A stretch of 64,000 bases of DNA from Calycina herbarum (Eukaryota > Ascomycota > Leotiomycetes > Helotiales > Pezizellaceae): NCBI GenBank assembly GCA_001414485.1, contig LLEY01000024.1:124001-188000 (forward strand), written 5' to 3'. The position numbers and the translations under genes are program-made. The notes beneath the pieces are model-generated. The model had not been told where the DNA came from. It made no database searches and worked only from the letters and a program-made list of their open reading frames with translations. Positions 32,510 through 44,555 of the stretch are shown here, piece by piece; the first letter of the stretch is position 1, and every line of letters starts with the position of its first letter.

Positions 32510-35500
32510 TTATTTAAAGCTTAAATAACCCAACTCCTTATAAAGGACTATAATATCGACTAGATTCTACGCTTATAACAGCTAGAAGATCTTATACTTA
32601 TAATAGTATAACTACGACTATCTTCTTAATAAGCACGCCTATAACAGCCTGCCTCTTCTGCTTATAACAGCATCCTCTTCTTATAAACGGATCTCTCGAG
32701 TATCTCTACGTCTATAACAACTTACCTCCTTAAAAGACACGTCTATAATAGCCTATATAACCTTTTTTATAACCTCTCTCTACCTTCTTCTCCTTCCTTT
32801 CTGATAATATAATAGCCAACACTTGAAGTAGTTGTAGTAGAAAAGAGAAGACACTTACTAGCTCGTCTTAAACCGAGCCTTAATAACTAGATAACACCTC
32901 TAGAGTCGCCTCTCCCTCGCTTACCTCCTCTATAATAAGCGAGCCTCCTATAAACAAAAACGTTCGTTTACAGACTAAAATCCTCTCTTTATATATATAA
33001 CTCTATTAAACCCCGTTGCTTATAAACTACTCTAATAACCCTCTCCTAGGCCGCGAGTATATATAAGCCTTCTAAGAGGCTACTACTAACTCCTCTCGTT
33101 CTCGATTTAGTTCTAATAATTCTACTTATAAGTTCTAAGATAGTAAGAAACTTAAGAACAGTATCTCCCTATTATATAAGGCTTAGGGGATTATCCTAGC
33201 TAGTAAAATAAGAAAGAACCTCTTTAAAGACGAATAAGATAAACTTACCTTCGTCTTTATAGCTACTTCTAGTATAGTATAAGAGCACCTAGAACTATAG
33301 ATAGATTTTAGTTCCTCTACCTTATTTATAGACGTTATAGATATACTTATATATCTAGATACCTTATTTATAGATAGTAACAAAGCTATAAAAGCCTATA
33401 AGGTCTTTTATAAACTCTTAATATAAGAGAACGAGACTTTTACTATATTTAAAGCAACCTTCTTAAGTCTTATAACTAAGGCTTATATCCTATTAAGTAA
33501 GTAGTCTAAAGATTTATACTAGAAGCTTACGCTAGCTCTCTAAGTAAGTATCTTACTAGTTTGAATCACTCTAGTAACCTTTAACTAGTTATATAACCGC
33601 TGTTACTCTATCTATTAAGATAGAGTAACTATTAAGGAACGCCTTATAGCTTATTATAACCGCCGCCTACTTATAAGAGGTTTCTCTACTAGCTATAGAT
33701 TAACTTACTAACTTCTAGCTTTATATACTATTATTAGTTATTCGCTAACCTAAAGCCTAGTCTATTACTCTCTAGTTATAGACTATAAGACTTCTTTACT
33801 TACTTATAAGAGTACGACTCCTGTTTAGGATATAGTAGACGTTATCTATTATAATTATAATAAACCTAGGCACTACGCTAGTAAATGCCCTCTTTCTTAA
33901 AAACCCTTTACAGCTATTAAGCTATTAGAAGACACTAAAAACTCGCTTATAGACTCCTATAGACTATAAGCGTCTAAAGAAGAATCAGCTAATAAGGAAC
34001 TCGTTTATAAGAACTCGAGAAAAGAACAGCTCTAAAACAAGTCTCCTCTTTAGAATAAAATAAACTTAGATCTTAACCTCTTAATCTAAGTTATATAATA
34101 GATAGAAAGGCTTTTATAACTATATATACTTTAATTAAGAATAGATATACTTTTAATACTACTAGACTTATTAATACTAGAGTAAATAGATAGCTATTTA
34201 TTAATATAGCTTTAGCTAACTAGTTAAGTTAATATTATAGATAGGCTATAGAAAAGCTATTATATATAATATTAATTATAGGGTTTAATAGATATAAAGG
34301 ACTAGTAATTACTCACGTTATTTACTTAATACTAAGTATTAATAGATAATAGTTTACTAATATACTCTTCCTAATTACTAATATTAGTAGATATAATATT
34401 ATTATTAGCTATTAATAGCTTATAAACATAAACGTAAAGTTAGTAGTCTATAGCTATAAGATTAAGTAGCTAGAATCTCTCTCCCTAGTTTATTAATTTA
34501 ATTACTTAGTATCTATTACTAGGGAATTAATAACTATCTCTCTACTAGACCTCTAAGCTTAGAAGGATATAGAGAACCGCGACCTCTACTAGAATACTAT
34601 AGAGGAACCTATATTAATCTATTTAATACTACCTTAAAGCTAGCACTAAACCCTACTACTAGTTACTCTCAAGGAAATTCTAGATAAAAGCTTTTAATAA
34701 GACCTTATCTCTACCTAGAATAGAATATAGGTCCTTATTCCTAACCGCTAACAACGTTATCAATCCTCCTTAGGAAAACGTTTAGTTATAGACTATAAAG
34801 CAGCTATAAGCTCGCTTATAAACATCTGTAAACCTATAGAAGACTTCGCTATTAATATCTATTATATTAGAACTACCGCTTTTAAACTTAACCTTTAAAA
34901 GCGCGATAACGAAGTCTTCTCTACTAGCTTATAAGAGATCGACTATGCTTTTGTAGACAGGTTACGAAACTTTTATACGAATCACTAGTGCTAAAATCCT
35001 TACAAAGCTCGACATTTGTTAAGCTTTTAACCGTATACGTATAGAACTAGAGTTAGAAGAACTTATAACCTTTTAGACCTATTATAACACGTTTAAATAT
35101 AAGGTGTTGCCTTTCAGCTTAACCAACAGTTCTACTATATACTAGAGGTATATAAATAGCATTCTTATAGAATATCTTAATAACTTTTATATAGCTTACT
35201 TTAACAACATTCTTATATACTCTAATAATAAGCTCGAACACGTTAAACACGTCTATAAGGTCTTAGAACAGCTCTATAAAGCTAGGCTATAAGTAGATAT
35301 TAAGAAGATAGAGTTCTATATTACTTATATAAAGTACCTTAGTTTTATTATCTTTATAGATAGAATCGAAGTTAATCTAGAGAAGATCTTAGTAATTATT
35401 TCCTAGAAATATCCTAGTATTATTAAGAGTATCTAGTCCTTCCTAGGTTTTTATAACTTCTACTAACGTTTTATTTAAGATTATAAATAGATTACTCGTC

Positions 35501-37719
35501 TACTAAACTATCTTATAAGTAAGGAAGTACTATTTAAGTTTGACTTAGAATATAAGAAGGCTTTTAATATATTAAAAGAAGTCTTAGTTACTACCTCTCT
35601 CTTATACTACTTTATAACCGATTTAGAGACTATAGTTAAGACTAACGCTTCTAATAGAGTAGTTATAGCTATAATATTATAATATATATCTAAAACCGAA
35701 CTATAGAGACCTATAAGCTACTTCTTAAAGACGATAAACCTTGCTAAGCTAAACTATTAAATCTATAATAAGGAGATATTAGCTATTATACACTCTTTTA
35801 AATAATAGCGAGCAGATCTTACTTAGACTAGCTTCTAGATTAAGGTCTTTATTAATTATAAGGCTTTAAAGTACTTTATAATCTCTAAAACCTTAAACTA
35901 GTAGTAAGCAAGATAGGTAGAGTTTCTATTAGAGTTCTATTTTATAATTACGTTTTAATCTAGTAAGTAAAACAAGAAAATAGATACGCTAATATACTAA
36001 GACTAAGACGTTAACTTATAAAACAACTTAAAAGCGTCTATAAGATAATAAACCTTACTTACGTCTAATTAGTTAGATCTACGTATTACTACTCGATTAG
36101 AACCTCCTATAACATTAGCTCTAGTTACTTTAGAACTCTTACTTAACCTTATTAACTAGTTACTTACTACTAACTATAACTCTTTAGACTTAGAAGACGA
36201 CTAAACAAAAGCTACCTATAGATACTAAAACTAGATAATAGAGAATAGCTTACTTCTTTAGTAAAAGAGACTCGTAGTTCTTAATTAAGGTATCTTATAA
36301 ACAGACCTAATCTATAAGGCTTATATATAAGTATCTATAGCTTACTCTAGATAGACAAAGACAGTAGCTATCCTCGCTTATAGATACTAGTAGAAAGGTT
36401 TACAGACGTCTATAAAAACCTATATTAGTAACTATAGAGACTGTTAATATACTATAGTTTCTTATAACTATAAACCTAGGTTTTTATATCTATTACTAGT
36501 TCTAGAACGTCCTTAGTAGTATATTACTATAGACTATAAGTCTTTCCCTACTAATAAACAAGGTTATAATACCTTATAAGTAGTTATAGATCGCCTAACT
36601 AAGTAATTAGTCTCGATCCCCTATCTAAAGACAGTTATAGCCTAAGATATAGCTCGAATATACGTTACGTAGATCTATTAAACCTACAGCTATCTATAAA
36701 GCATTGTTTTAGACTATAGACTATAGTTTATTTCTTCTTTCTAGTCTAAATTCTATAGAATCCTTAGTATAAAGCTTAAGCTATCTACTACTTTCTATCT
36801 ATAAACTAATAGATAAACTAAAATTATAAACTAATAGATTAATCAACGCCTATAGCCTTTTATTAGTTACTATTAGGACAACTAGAGCGAACTTGTCTCT
36901 ATTCTAGACTACGTTTAGCTTACGCTTTTATATAAGAGTCTAGGTAGGCTCTCGCCTTTTAAAGTAATTAATAGATATATAGCTACTACGTTCTTTAATT
37001 AGAACCGTCTAGATAAATCCGTAATAGTCTACGAATAGCTTAACTAGACTGATATAGAGGTACTCGTATAGAGAATATACGATACTTAGACTATAGTAAA
37101 GGAATTAGTTAGTAAAGTATAAGACTGCTATATAAAGTCCGCGAACTGGATTCGAAGAGTAGTAGACTTTAACATAGACGACTTTGTTTAGGTATTAACT
37201 CGTAATTAGAAGATAGACCGGCTAAGCTATAAGCTAGATAGATAAAACAAGGGTCTATTCTAGATTATAGCCTACAAAGGACACTCTTTCTAGCTCGAAC
37301 TACTAGACCACTTCTGTATATACTCTGTATTCTACCCGTTACTGCTTTATAAGGCTGTTATAGATCCGTTACCTAGATAGGTAAACGAACTACCCCTGCT
37401 AATATAGGTTATAGATTAAGAAGAGTAGGAAGTAGAAGAAGTCTTAGCTATAAAGGCAGTTCGTAGAAAGCTCTAATATAGGGTTTAATAGTTAGGCTAT
37501 AACTCTAATCTATAGTAGTATCCGGCCTTGAATTTTAAGTATTACTTATACAAATTACGCGATTTTCACCTCGCTAATCTAGCCTGCGCTAGTCTGCTAA
37601 GGGCTTTATAAAGCTGGATATAAGTGTAGGAAGACGGAATAGACGATTACGATTATCTAATAGACGATTTAGTTGTAATATAAAGCTTATAGATAAGCTT
37701 TTTCTAAAAGAGGGGGTAA

Positions 37720-37951
37720 TGTTACAGCGCTGGTCTGTAACACGTGATTCTCAGTCCTACACGTAACCGTCAGAGCCGCAACGCTTAGACGGATTTATAA
37801 CGAGATTAAAGGCTCTTTATAGTTAGTAGGAATACCTCTTTTTCGTAGGGTATATATTCCGTATTCCCTCGTTCTTAGAACTGTAGCTTTAAATTCTCGA
37901 ATATATATATATATACTCTTATACCTTTGCCTTTAGTTATAGATCGTAACA
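37720..37951 (+). repeat. 3' LTR of Gypsy B
   Basis: 232 bp with intact TG..CA ends (TGTTACAGCG..CGTAACA), directly after the polypurine tract. Confidence 0.95.
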
Positions 37952-38566
37952 TTAGTTAGTAAAGTATAAGACCGCTATATAAGGTCTGCGAACCGGATTC
38001 GAAGAGCAGTAGACTTTAACGTAGACGACTTTGTTTAAGTATCGACTTGTAATTAGAAGATAGACCGGCTAAGCTATAAGCTAGATAGATAAAACGAGGG
38101 TCCGTTCTAGATTACAGTCTGTAAAGGACACTCTTTCTAGCTTAAACTACTAGACCACTTCCGTATATACTCTATATTCCACCCGTCACTGCTTCGTAAG
38201 GCCGCTATAGATCCGTTACCTAGACAGATAAACGAACCACCTCTGCTAATATAGGTTATAGATTAGAAAGAGTAGGAAGTAGAAGAAGTCTTAGCTATAA
38301 AAGCAGTTCGTAGAAAGCTCTAATATAGAGTTCAATAGTTAGGCTATAACTCTGATCCACAGTAGTATCCAGCCTCGAATTTTAAGTATTACCTATATAA
38401 ATTACGCGATTTTCACCTCGCTAATCCAGCTCGCGCTGGTTCGCTAAGGGCTTTATAAAGCTAGATACGAGCGTAGGAAGACGGAATAGACGATTACGAT
38501 TATCTAACGAACGATTCAGTCGTAATATAAAGCTTATAGATAAGCTTTTTCTAAAAGAGAGAGTAA

Positions 38567-38798
38567 TATTACAGCGCTAGTCTATAATACGTGATTCTCG
38601 GTCCTATACGTAACCGTCAGAGCTGTAACACTTAGACGGATTTATAACGAGATTAAAGGCTCTTTATAGTTAGTAGAAATACCTCTTTTTCGTAGAGTAT
38701 ATATTCCGTATTCTCTTATTCTTAGAACTATAGCTTTAAATTCTCGAATATATATATATATACTTTTATACCTTTGTCTTCAGATATAGATTATAATA
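38567..38798 (+). repeat. 3' LTR of Gypsy A
   Basis: 232 bp, TATTACAGCG to TTATAATA, followed by CTACT. Confidence 0.92.
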
Positions 38799-39543
38799 CT
38801 ACTAAATATATTTTATAATTCTAGTAATATTCTATATAAATAGAATAGAATAATAAAGTACTACGTAAATAATTCTACTAAGATCTAAAGAATAGTATTA
38901 AGAATAAACTCGTCTAAGAGGATTTTCTTAATACTTTAAATAAATTAACTAATAATATAATTAAAATCGATAATTAAAACTATAAACAAAGTCTAGAAAA
39001 GAAGAGTAGCTATAGATATTAATATAGAAAGAGTAGAAAGAAGAACTATAGAGATTTTATAGAAATTAATACTACTTAGAAATTATAAGTTTTAAAGAAA
39101 AGAACTTAGAAGAACTCTAGAAGAAGCGAAATCGTTAACGTAAGTAAAACTTATATTACTTATATAGCTTTTCTAGCTATAGAGTAAACGAGTATAGTAA
39201 GAAGAAAGACTCTAATAGAAAGGAATAGATTAACGCTACGATCTAGAAAGAAGTAGTATTACTTAAAAAAATTAAACTTATAGATAATAAACTCGAGGCT
39301 AGAGATTATAGTATCTAAATCGAGTATAATAATAAATCTAAGGTCTAAATAGAAGAAGTATAAGACACCGACGACAATAGTAACCCGCTTCTTAAGATAT
39401 ATTATAACACGTGTTTAACCGAAGAATAAACGCTATAGGTTGAATATAAGTTACTATTATTAATAAGTTCGTTAGAATTATTAGATTCGTCTTCTAAATT
39501 TAAAGAGATTAGAGATATAGGTCTTAAAGTTAAGAAAACTTAG

Positions 39544-39991
39544 TATTATAAATTACGTTATACGTAGTAAGTAGTCTAGACAGCGCTCTAATAGAATAAA
39601 GTATAATATCTAGGAAATAAAAGATAATACTAGAGAGAATTAGTAATACGAAGGTATTTAGAGTTCTAGGATCTTACTATTAGATAACTATTAGAAAGTT
39701 ATATAATAGATCCTCTTAGATCCTATAGAGGATCTATAGAGATCTAGGGATCTAGGCCTATATAGGGATCTAGATAGTACGAAGGGTTTTATATATACTA
39801 GCACGTCTACTACTTAGATAGAAGCTTTATACTTAACTTTAGTTATTAATCTTATTATCTTATTTAACATCTTTGATATAAGTAACGAGTTTACTTCTAA
39901 GTAAACAACCCGGCGCATCTGTACTTCTTATCTGTATACCAACCTTCGAGACTTAGTCACCTTTGTTTAGTTCGTGTGGAGTTTCGTTACA
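39544..39991 (+). repeat. 3' LTR of element C
   Basis: 448 bp, TATTATAAATTACG to TTTCGTTACA. The sequence right of 39991 returns abruptly to gene-rich composition. Confidence 0.88.
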
Positions 39992-40134
39992 CCTTCTTCT
40001 GTAATTTCATCAATTCTACAAGTATACGACGAACTATCGGATGACTGGCGATTACTTAGCAGAAGGAATATACATTTGTTTTTTACATCTCGTCTCAACA
40101 AGTATTATAGTACAACACATATCTTACATATCTC

Positions 40135-42252
40135 TTACAATGACGAAACACTCCTACTCCTCTGCTTCTCCAACTTCTTCACCCCCTTCATAGATTTCCT
40201 CGGTCGTCCCTTGATATCCCTTTTCCCAGGCTTATCCTCCATCTGAATCCAAGCATTCATAGGTCTCCTCGCACCAATGAACTTCCCTTCCGGCGTAAAA
40301 ACTTCCACAGAAGGCCAAAGAGGGTCGATTTCTTCTACCTCTTGATAGTCTTCCGCAATCTTTCCTTCCTCTGCTTTTCGGTTCTGGTTATCAAACTGGC
40401 GTTCAATATCAAACCTCCCTCTTCTCACCTGAGCAGCAAGCTCAACCCACCCAACACCCTCAATCAAAATATCTGTAGAAAACACTCGATAAGGTAAAGT
40501 TTCGGGCCGTATATTCGCAGCACTTCGAGCTGTCATTGGTCCACTTCGTTCTTTAGTAACATCCCATTTCAAATGAAAGACACCAGCTGAAGCGATTTTC
40601 TCTCCTGTGCCTGGTACTGAGATATTCTCAATACTAGAGTCTCGATTTTGTAACTGGGTGGGAATTGCTTTCCTCTCTGTTTCTGTCACATGGCTACCCA
40701 TGGGTGTAAAAGAGTACGAGAGAAAGACGAGATCCGGAGTTGTGGGCGTGATGCGGATCAGGCCACCGCCTAGCAAAAGGGATTGTCCTGGTTTGATAAC
40801 TTCTTGCTTGGGATGTACACGGTTGCGCATGACGAGCGATGAGCGGTGTTCTGGTAGTACGTGTAGTTCGAGGTCACTACGAGCAAGACCGGGAAGGTCT
40901 ATCAACTCCCCCTTTCCATTTCCGAAAGGTAGGCGAATTGGTGATGCCGTGGTTCCTGGGAGGGATGATACTAGGGGCATCTCAGGAAAGTTGGTTTCAA
41001 CTGGAGCGGGAGGAAGTAGGAGTGAGGTATCAAGTGATTGGGGCTCTTCCCATTCTGACTCCTCAACATCCGCCGCCTCCGCTGTAGCTTCTCGCACTTC
41101 TGCTGCCAACTCTGCCGCTAATTCTGCCTGGGCCATAGTCGCATCTTCCAATGAAAGTGGTTTTATCTCAGGCGTGGTCGCTTTACTGTCATCTTGTCCT
41201 GATCGACCTTTTGGAAAAACGTTGTGAAGCAGTTGACTTTTTCCAACATTGACTTTTCCAACCAACCAACCACCACCGCCTCTCTTCCAAATCTCCTCTT
41301 TTAGTTCCTTCGTCCACCATCCTTGCTTAGCACTAACACATCGAAGGTTTCCTAACCGAACACTCACTCCCATTCTCCCTAAAGCATCTCGCAAGACCTT
41401 CTGCAAATATGGCATCATATGGTCGACCTGCTCTTTCTTATGTGCCAATAGATCCGCACGTTGAATAACGAAACTGACTTCCGTTTTCTGGCCATGATAA
41501 AACTTCCCTGTCTTCGAACGTCTATTCAGAGATCGTTGGGGTGTGATATTAAGGATTTTGTGTAGAGCAGGAACCAAAGACATTGGGAAATCTGCGGCAT
41601 CGATGACATGGTATACATGGTTGTATTTGTATGGCGATTCGAAAATGGTATCCTGAATGGACCGTATTGAAGGATGCGCAATAGAAACTCCCGTATTGTG
41701 CGACTTTAGATAATGACAGCGGTCACAAGTAGGAACCCCCGAGGATTTTACTATCCAGTAATTAGAATCAATTTATGAGAAAAGATGGCTACTTGACATA
41801 CTGGGTTGCTGGTTCTTTTGCAAGTCTCCTAATTCTAGTTCATTCACAACAGAACTAGCATTTGCTAAGGCTGCCTCAACGATTGCATCCTCTCTGTCCT
41901 GCTCTTCCTTCGTTACTGCTCCACCAACATATTCCCTCACAGTCCTCCTCCTGATATTGTAGTAACCCGCCTGGTCGGGCACACTTGTTTGCGACAATGC
42001 ACCGCACCCGGGGCACTGCTGTGGTAAATGCGCATGCGCGCGGCTTCTAAACTTGCCTTCGGGTTCTGCGAGAACAGTGTGATCGGAAGTTTGGAGGAAT
42101 CGTCTCTGGGGGTGTCGAGGCTGTATCGAATAATTTGTTGATGTTGGCAGACGCGGGATTCTGAGTAGTCCGGGACAGAGAAAGGTAGGAATATCTGCGA
42201 CAGGAACGGTCCTTGATATTCTCGAAATTAGCCTCCCAGTCGACCTCGACAT
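40135..42252 (-). CDS. GEP3: GEP3/YqeH-type mitochondrial circularly permuted GTPase
   Basis: Two exons (41802-42252 and 40135-41750; 51-bp intron) give 688 residues. The N-terminus is Arg/Ser-rich with few acidic residues, as a mitochondrial presequence. A split zinc site follows: CPGCG in exon 1 and CDRC in exon 2. GTPase motifs come in permuted order: G4-like IQRADLL, G5 VSAKQGW, then G1 GKVNVGKSQLL and G3 LIDLPGL. The C-terminal part is basic. The family (Gep3 in yeast, YqeH in bacteria) acts in assembly of a mitochondrial ribosomal subunit. G4 has QRAD in place of NKxD, as in other Gep3 proteins. Transcription starts head-to-head with the mL61 gene, 226 bp between the ATGs. Confidence 0.92.
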
Positions 42253-42478
42253 CTTCTGGAGCTCTAACTCAAAGGAAGAGTAACTATGCTGGAGTTTGTG
42301 CTCCGTCAGAAATGGTTTTCTTTTCTCCGAACAAAATGCCTACAGGGATCATTTTAGCGGCCAAAGCTTAAATAATTTATGTTCAGTTCACCACAGGCCC
42401 ACAGCACAGGCATCTCGACCTCATACAGAAGACCTTGGACTTTGCAACGTCTGCAGATTCTCAATTCCTATTTTCGAG
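42253..42478. promoter_or_regulatory. Shared bidirectional promoter of GEP3 and mL61
   Basis: 226 bp between the two divergent start codons is the only space for both promoters. No core element could be assigned with confidence. Confidence 0.6.
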
Positions 42479-43238
42479 ATGGTGAACGTTACCCACCGCA
42501 TGACCATGCTGTCGAAAGTAAGTAACCCTCCTTCCCACCTGCAAACACCGAAGCTAACAAACCAACCTACAGAAGGTACAGAGAGAACCCGCAAACCACT
42601 CCACCAACCCAATTAACGCTCCTCACAGCTGCTACAATTAAAAGTCGGAGATGGAGCAATCATATTACCCCCAGAGGTGAAGAAAATTCACATGGACTTC
42701 GCAATAGCAAGAAACGACGGCCACGCCGGACCTAGGTACATTCTCCCCCCCCCACACCACCTCCCCAAGTGCCAACACCCACAACCACAGATTATTCTGG
42801 CGCAACGAACTCCGCCGCATACAATACTACAACCCCTCCCTCAAAGTAACAATAGCGCGAACCAAAAATGTCGAAGACCCCGCCCTAATGACCGTCTTCT
42901 TCGCCTCCCCCGAAACCGCCAAACTCCCCACCCCGGAATCCTCTTCCTCAAACAACCCAGAAGCCACCCCCCAAAACGAACTCACGCCCGCAACACCCGA
43001 AAAAACAGAAGTCTTCAATATTAAGAACCGCGTTCCCTCAATGATCATGGAGCAACTCCTAAAACTCACAAATGCGACGCCCGTTGAACCTACGGAGGAG
43101 CAATTACAGCAGTTGGAGTTCTTGAAGGAATATAAGAATCAGAGTATTAAGGATAGTAAGAGGACGATTGTGCAAAACCGGAGGCTGAAGTTAGAGAGGG
43201 AGAAGGAGATTTTGATGAAGGGTGGTTTACCGGCATAA
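42479..43238 (+). CDS. MRP49: Mitochondrial large ribosomal subunit protein mL61 (Mrp49)
   Basis: Exons 42479-42517, 42629-42735 and 42791-43238 give 197 residues. The thioredoxin-like L51/S25/CI-B8 domain is seen in LKVGDGAIILPPEVKKIHM, the segment AIARNDGHAGPR, FWRNELRRIQYYNPSLKV and LMTVFFASP. A Pro/Thr/Ser-rich linker and a charged coiled-coil tail follow. It is a component of the mitochondrial 54S ribosomal subunit. The first intron could instead be two introns around a 3-base micro-exon (AAG), because CAG|AAG|GTACAG lies within it; that would add one Lys. Divergent neighbour GEP3 works in the same process. Confidence 0.88.
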
Positions 43239-44555
43239 ATGTTGATTGAGAATTTGGGCATTGCTTCCAGGAATAGGCAAGCTATGTATGATTTGGATTC
43301 AGCGTTGTCTGTACAAAAGCTGTGGGTGTTGTTACGATAAGAGACACCATGTAGAATATATGAGAAGGTGGATGGACCTATTGAAATACTCAAAATTCCA
43401 TTTGGGGCCATGCTCAATTGCGTTTTAGAAGCGTTACTCTGTGCTCTTCTGATTCCCGAAAGATTTGCAGTAACTTGGTGGTACCGAGGTGATGGGCGGT
43501 TGGTTCGAGAAGCGTAATCTCCAAGTTATGTTCTAGTATTTCGGGGTTTTGCAATTGTTCGATGGGGGTTTCATTAACCTTACGTTCTTTTCCGCTGGGT
43601 CGTCGCATCATTTGAAGAGAGAGTTCAGGGCATATTGCTTCAGCTTGAGTTGAAAGTTATCAAGTGTTGAAAAGTTGGGAGAGTTTCATGGCAATGTGCA
43701 CAGTTTAATAACCCGTCGATCAATTCTGCCAGCAACTTCCTATATCTCTTTAACTATCTTAAAGTACTATTTAGGACTGTGAGGGCAAGTAAGCTGCAAA
43801 AGAACGAGTAACTCAATCGCTTTGTCGGGGCCAAACCCATTATTTAGCAAAAGTATAGCTCGGCGTTTTACAAGATATTTCTACAAGATGGGGTATTAGT
43901 AGGTAACTTACTGATAGTCCATAGAAAAAGCTCGACTATTTCCAGGTAACCTACCAATAGCTGGTCAATTTTTACAAGAGATTTCTACAAGATGCGAGGG
44001 CGACAAATAACATGTAACGTACAAATAGCAACCAAAAAATAATGACGACTCATAAACAGTCAAAGTTATTCATAGGTAATCTACGAATAGTTCCACTTCT
44101 TTTCACAATATATTTCTATAAGATAGGAGTATTCAAGTATCAGTAGGTAAGCTATGAATAGCTCGACATTTTGACAAGATATTTCTACAAGATAGAGCAC
44201 TCGAGTATCAGTAGGTAAACAACTAACAGCCCTTACTTAGACTTAGTTACAAATATTCCTCCACGATAGCCTCATAAATTTAAGTGGAAAGCAAGTCAAG
44301 CAGTCCACATCATCACGGAAAACAAATCAGAGGAAGGTATTCATTTTGGTTTTCGTTTTCGTCGAGTTTATCTTAGGATTTCTATCCACCACTCACTCCA
44401 TCGTCCCCCTCCTCCAAAAGCCGCAGCACCAGCGTCTATTCCCCATAACACAATGCCTATGCCCAACCTCTTCCCAGGGAAACCCCGCCAAATCGATCAA
44501 TCGACGAATACACCTAGTTCCAATCTCCTCGCCAAAAGGTTAAAAAAGGCTGTCA
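43239..44555. other. Intergenic region between mL61 and HUL4, with a diverged tandem repeat
   Basis: No gene supported. A 65-codon minus frame (43414-43611) has no recognisable family. The tandem repeat at 43865-44225 is listed separately. The right end is the 3' UTR of HUL4. Confidence 0.5.
43865..44225. repeat. Diverged tandem repeat, four copies
   Basis: Units starting near 43868, 43975, 44100 and 44175 share TTTACAAGATATTTCTACAA followed by AGTATYAGTAGGTAA and CTAYGAATAG. Spacing is unequal (75-125 bp) and identity is partial, so this is an old array. Confidence 0.7.

Larger units (their letters stand above)
32278..37951 (+). mobile_element. Ty3/Gypsy chromovirus copy B, nested in A, internally deleted
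   Basis: LTRs 32278-32509 and 37720-37951. Target duplication TTAGT at 32273-32277 and 37952-37956, inside the integrase region of copy A; deleting B and one TTAGT restores the A sequence. The polypurine tract AAAAGAGGGGGTAA precedes the 3' LTR. Length is 5,674 bp, 365 bp less than A and D. The loss is at about 34967, where GGTTACG joins GAAACTTTT and the upstream part of reverse transcriptase is missing. Must be younger than A. Confidence 0.95.
27081..38798 (+). mobile_element. Ty3/Gypsy chromovirus copy A, split by copy B
   Basis: LTRs 27081-27312 and 38567-38798, 232 bp each. Target duplication CTATT (27076-27080) against CTACT (38799-38803), one C/T change. Subtracting copy B plus one TSD leaves exactly 6,039 bp, the length of copy D. 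Degenerate coding order on the plus strand: gag (about 27.4-28.8 kb), protease, reverse transcriptase (about 30.0-30.5 kb), RNase H, integrase (about 31.4-32.27 kb, resuming at 37957), then a chromodomain (about 38.26-38.42 kb; EWEVEEVLAVKAVRRKLQY-like when stops are read as Trp/Gln). No open frame survives. Confidence 0.94.
26133..39991 (+). mobile_element. Element C: gag-only LTR retrotransposon, host of nested Gypsy A and B
   Basis: 5' LTR 26133-26590 and 3' LTR 39544-39991. The internal part is only about 1.23 kb once Gypsy A is removed (26591-27080 and 38799-39543). It reads as a single RIP-scarred gag frame continuing across the Gypsy A insertion: YLEDFQ.. before, and FYQDLKNSIKNKL then NTLNKLTNNI after, with TAA/TAG for Gln. 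No protease, reverse transcriptase or integrase is found, so it is a non-autonomous or internally deleted element. Flanks do not match (GGTAG at 26128-26132, CCTTC at 39992-39996), which suggests a rearrangement between LTR copies. Confidence 0.8.

Noticed and set aside
7427..39991. Possibility of a CRISPR array, tRNA or rRNA gene in the AT-rich blocks
   Set aside because: No regularly spaced direct repeats with unique spacers and no tRNA B-box-like sequence were seen. The repeats are LTRs and minisatellites.
40607..41227. 206-codon plus-strand ORF
   Set aside because: Antisense shadow of GEP3, which has GTPase motifs and a validated splice on the other strand.
43414..43611. 65-codon minus ORF between mL61 and HUL4
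   Set aside because: Short, no domain, no flanking exons. Chance is as likely.
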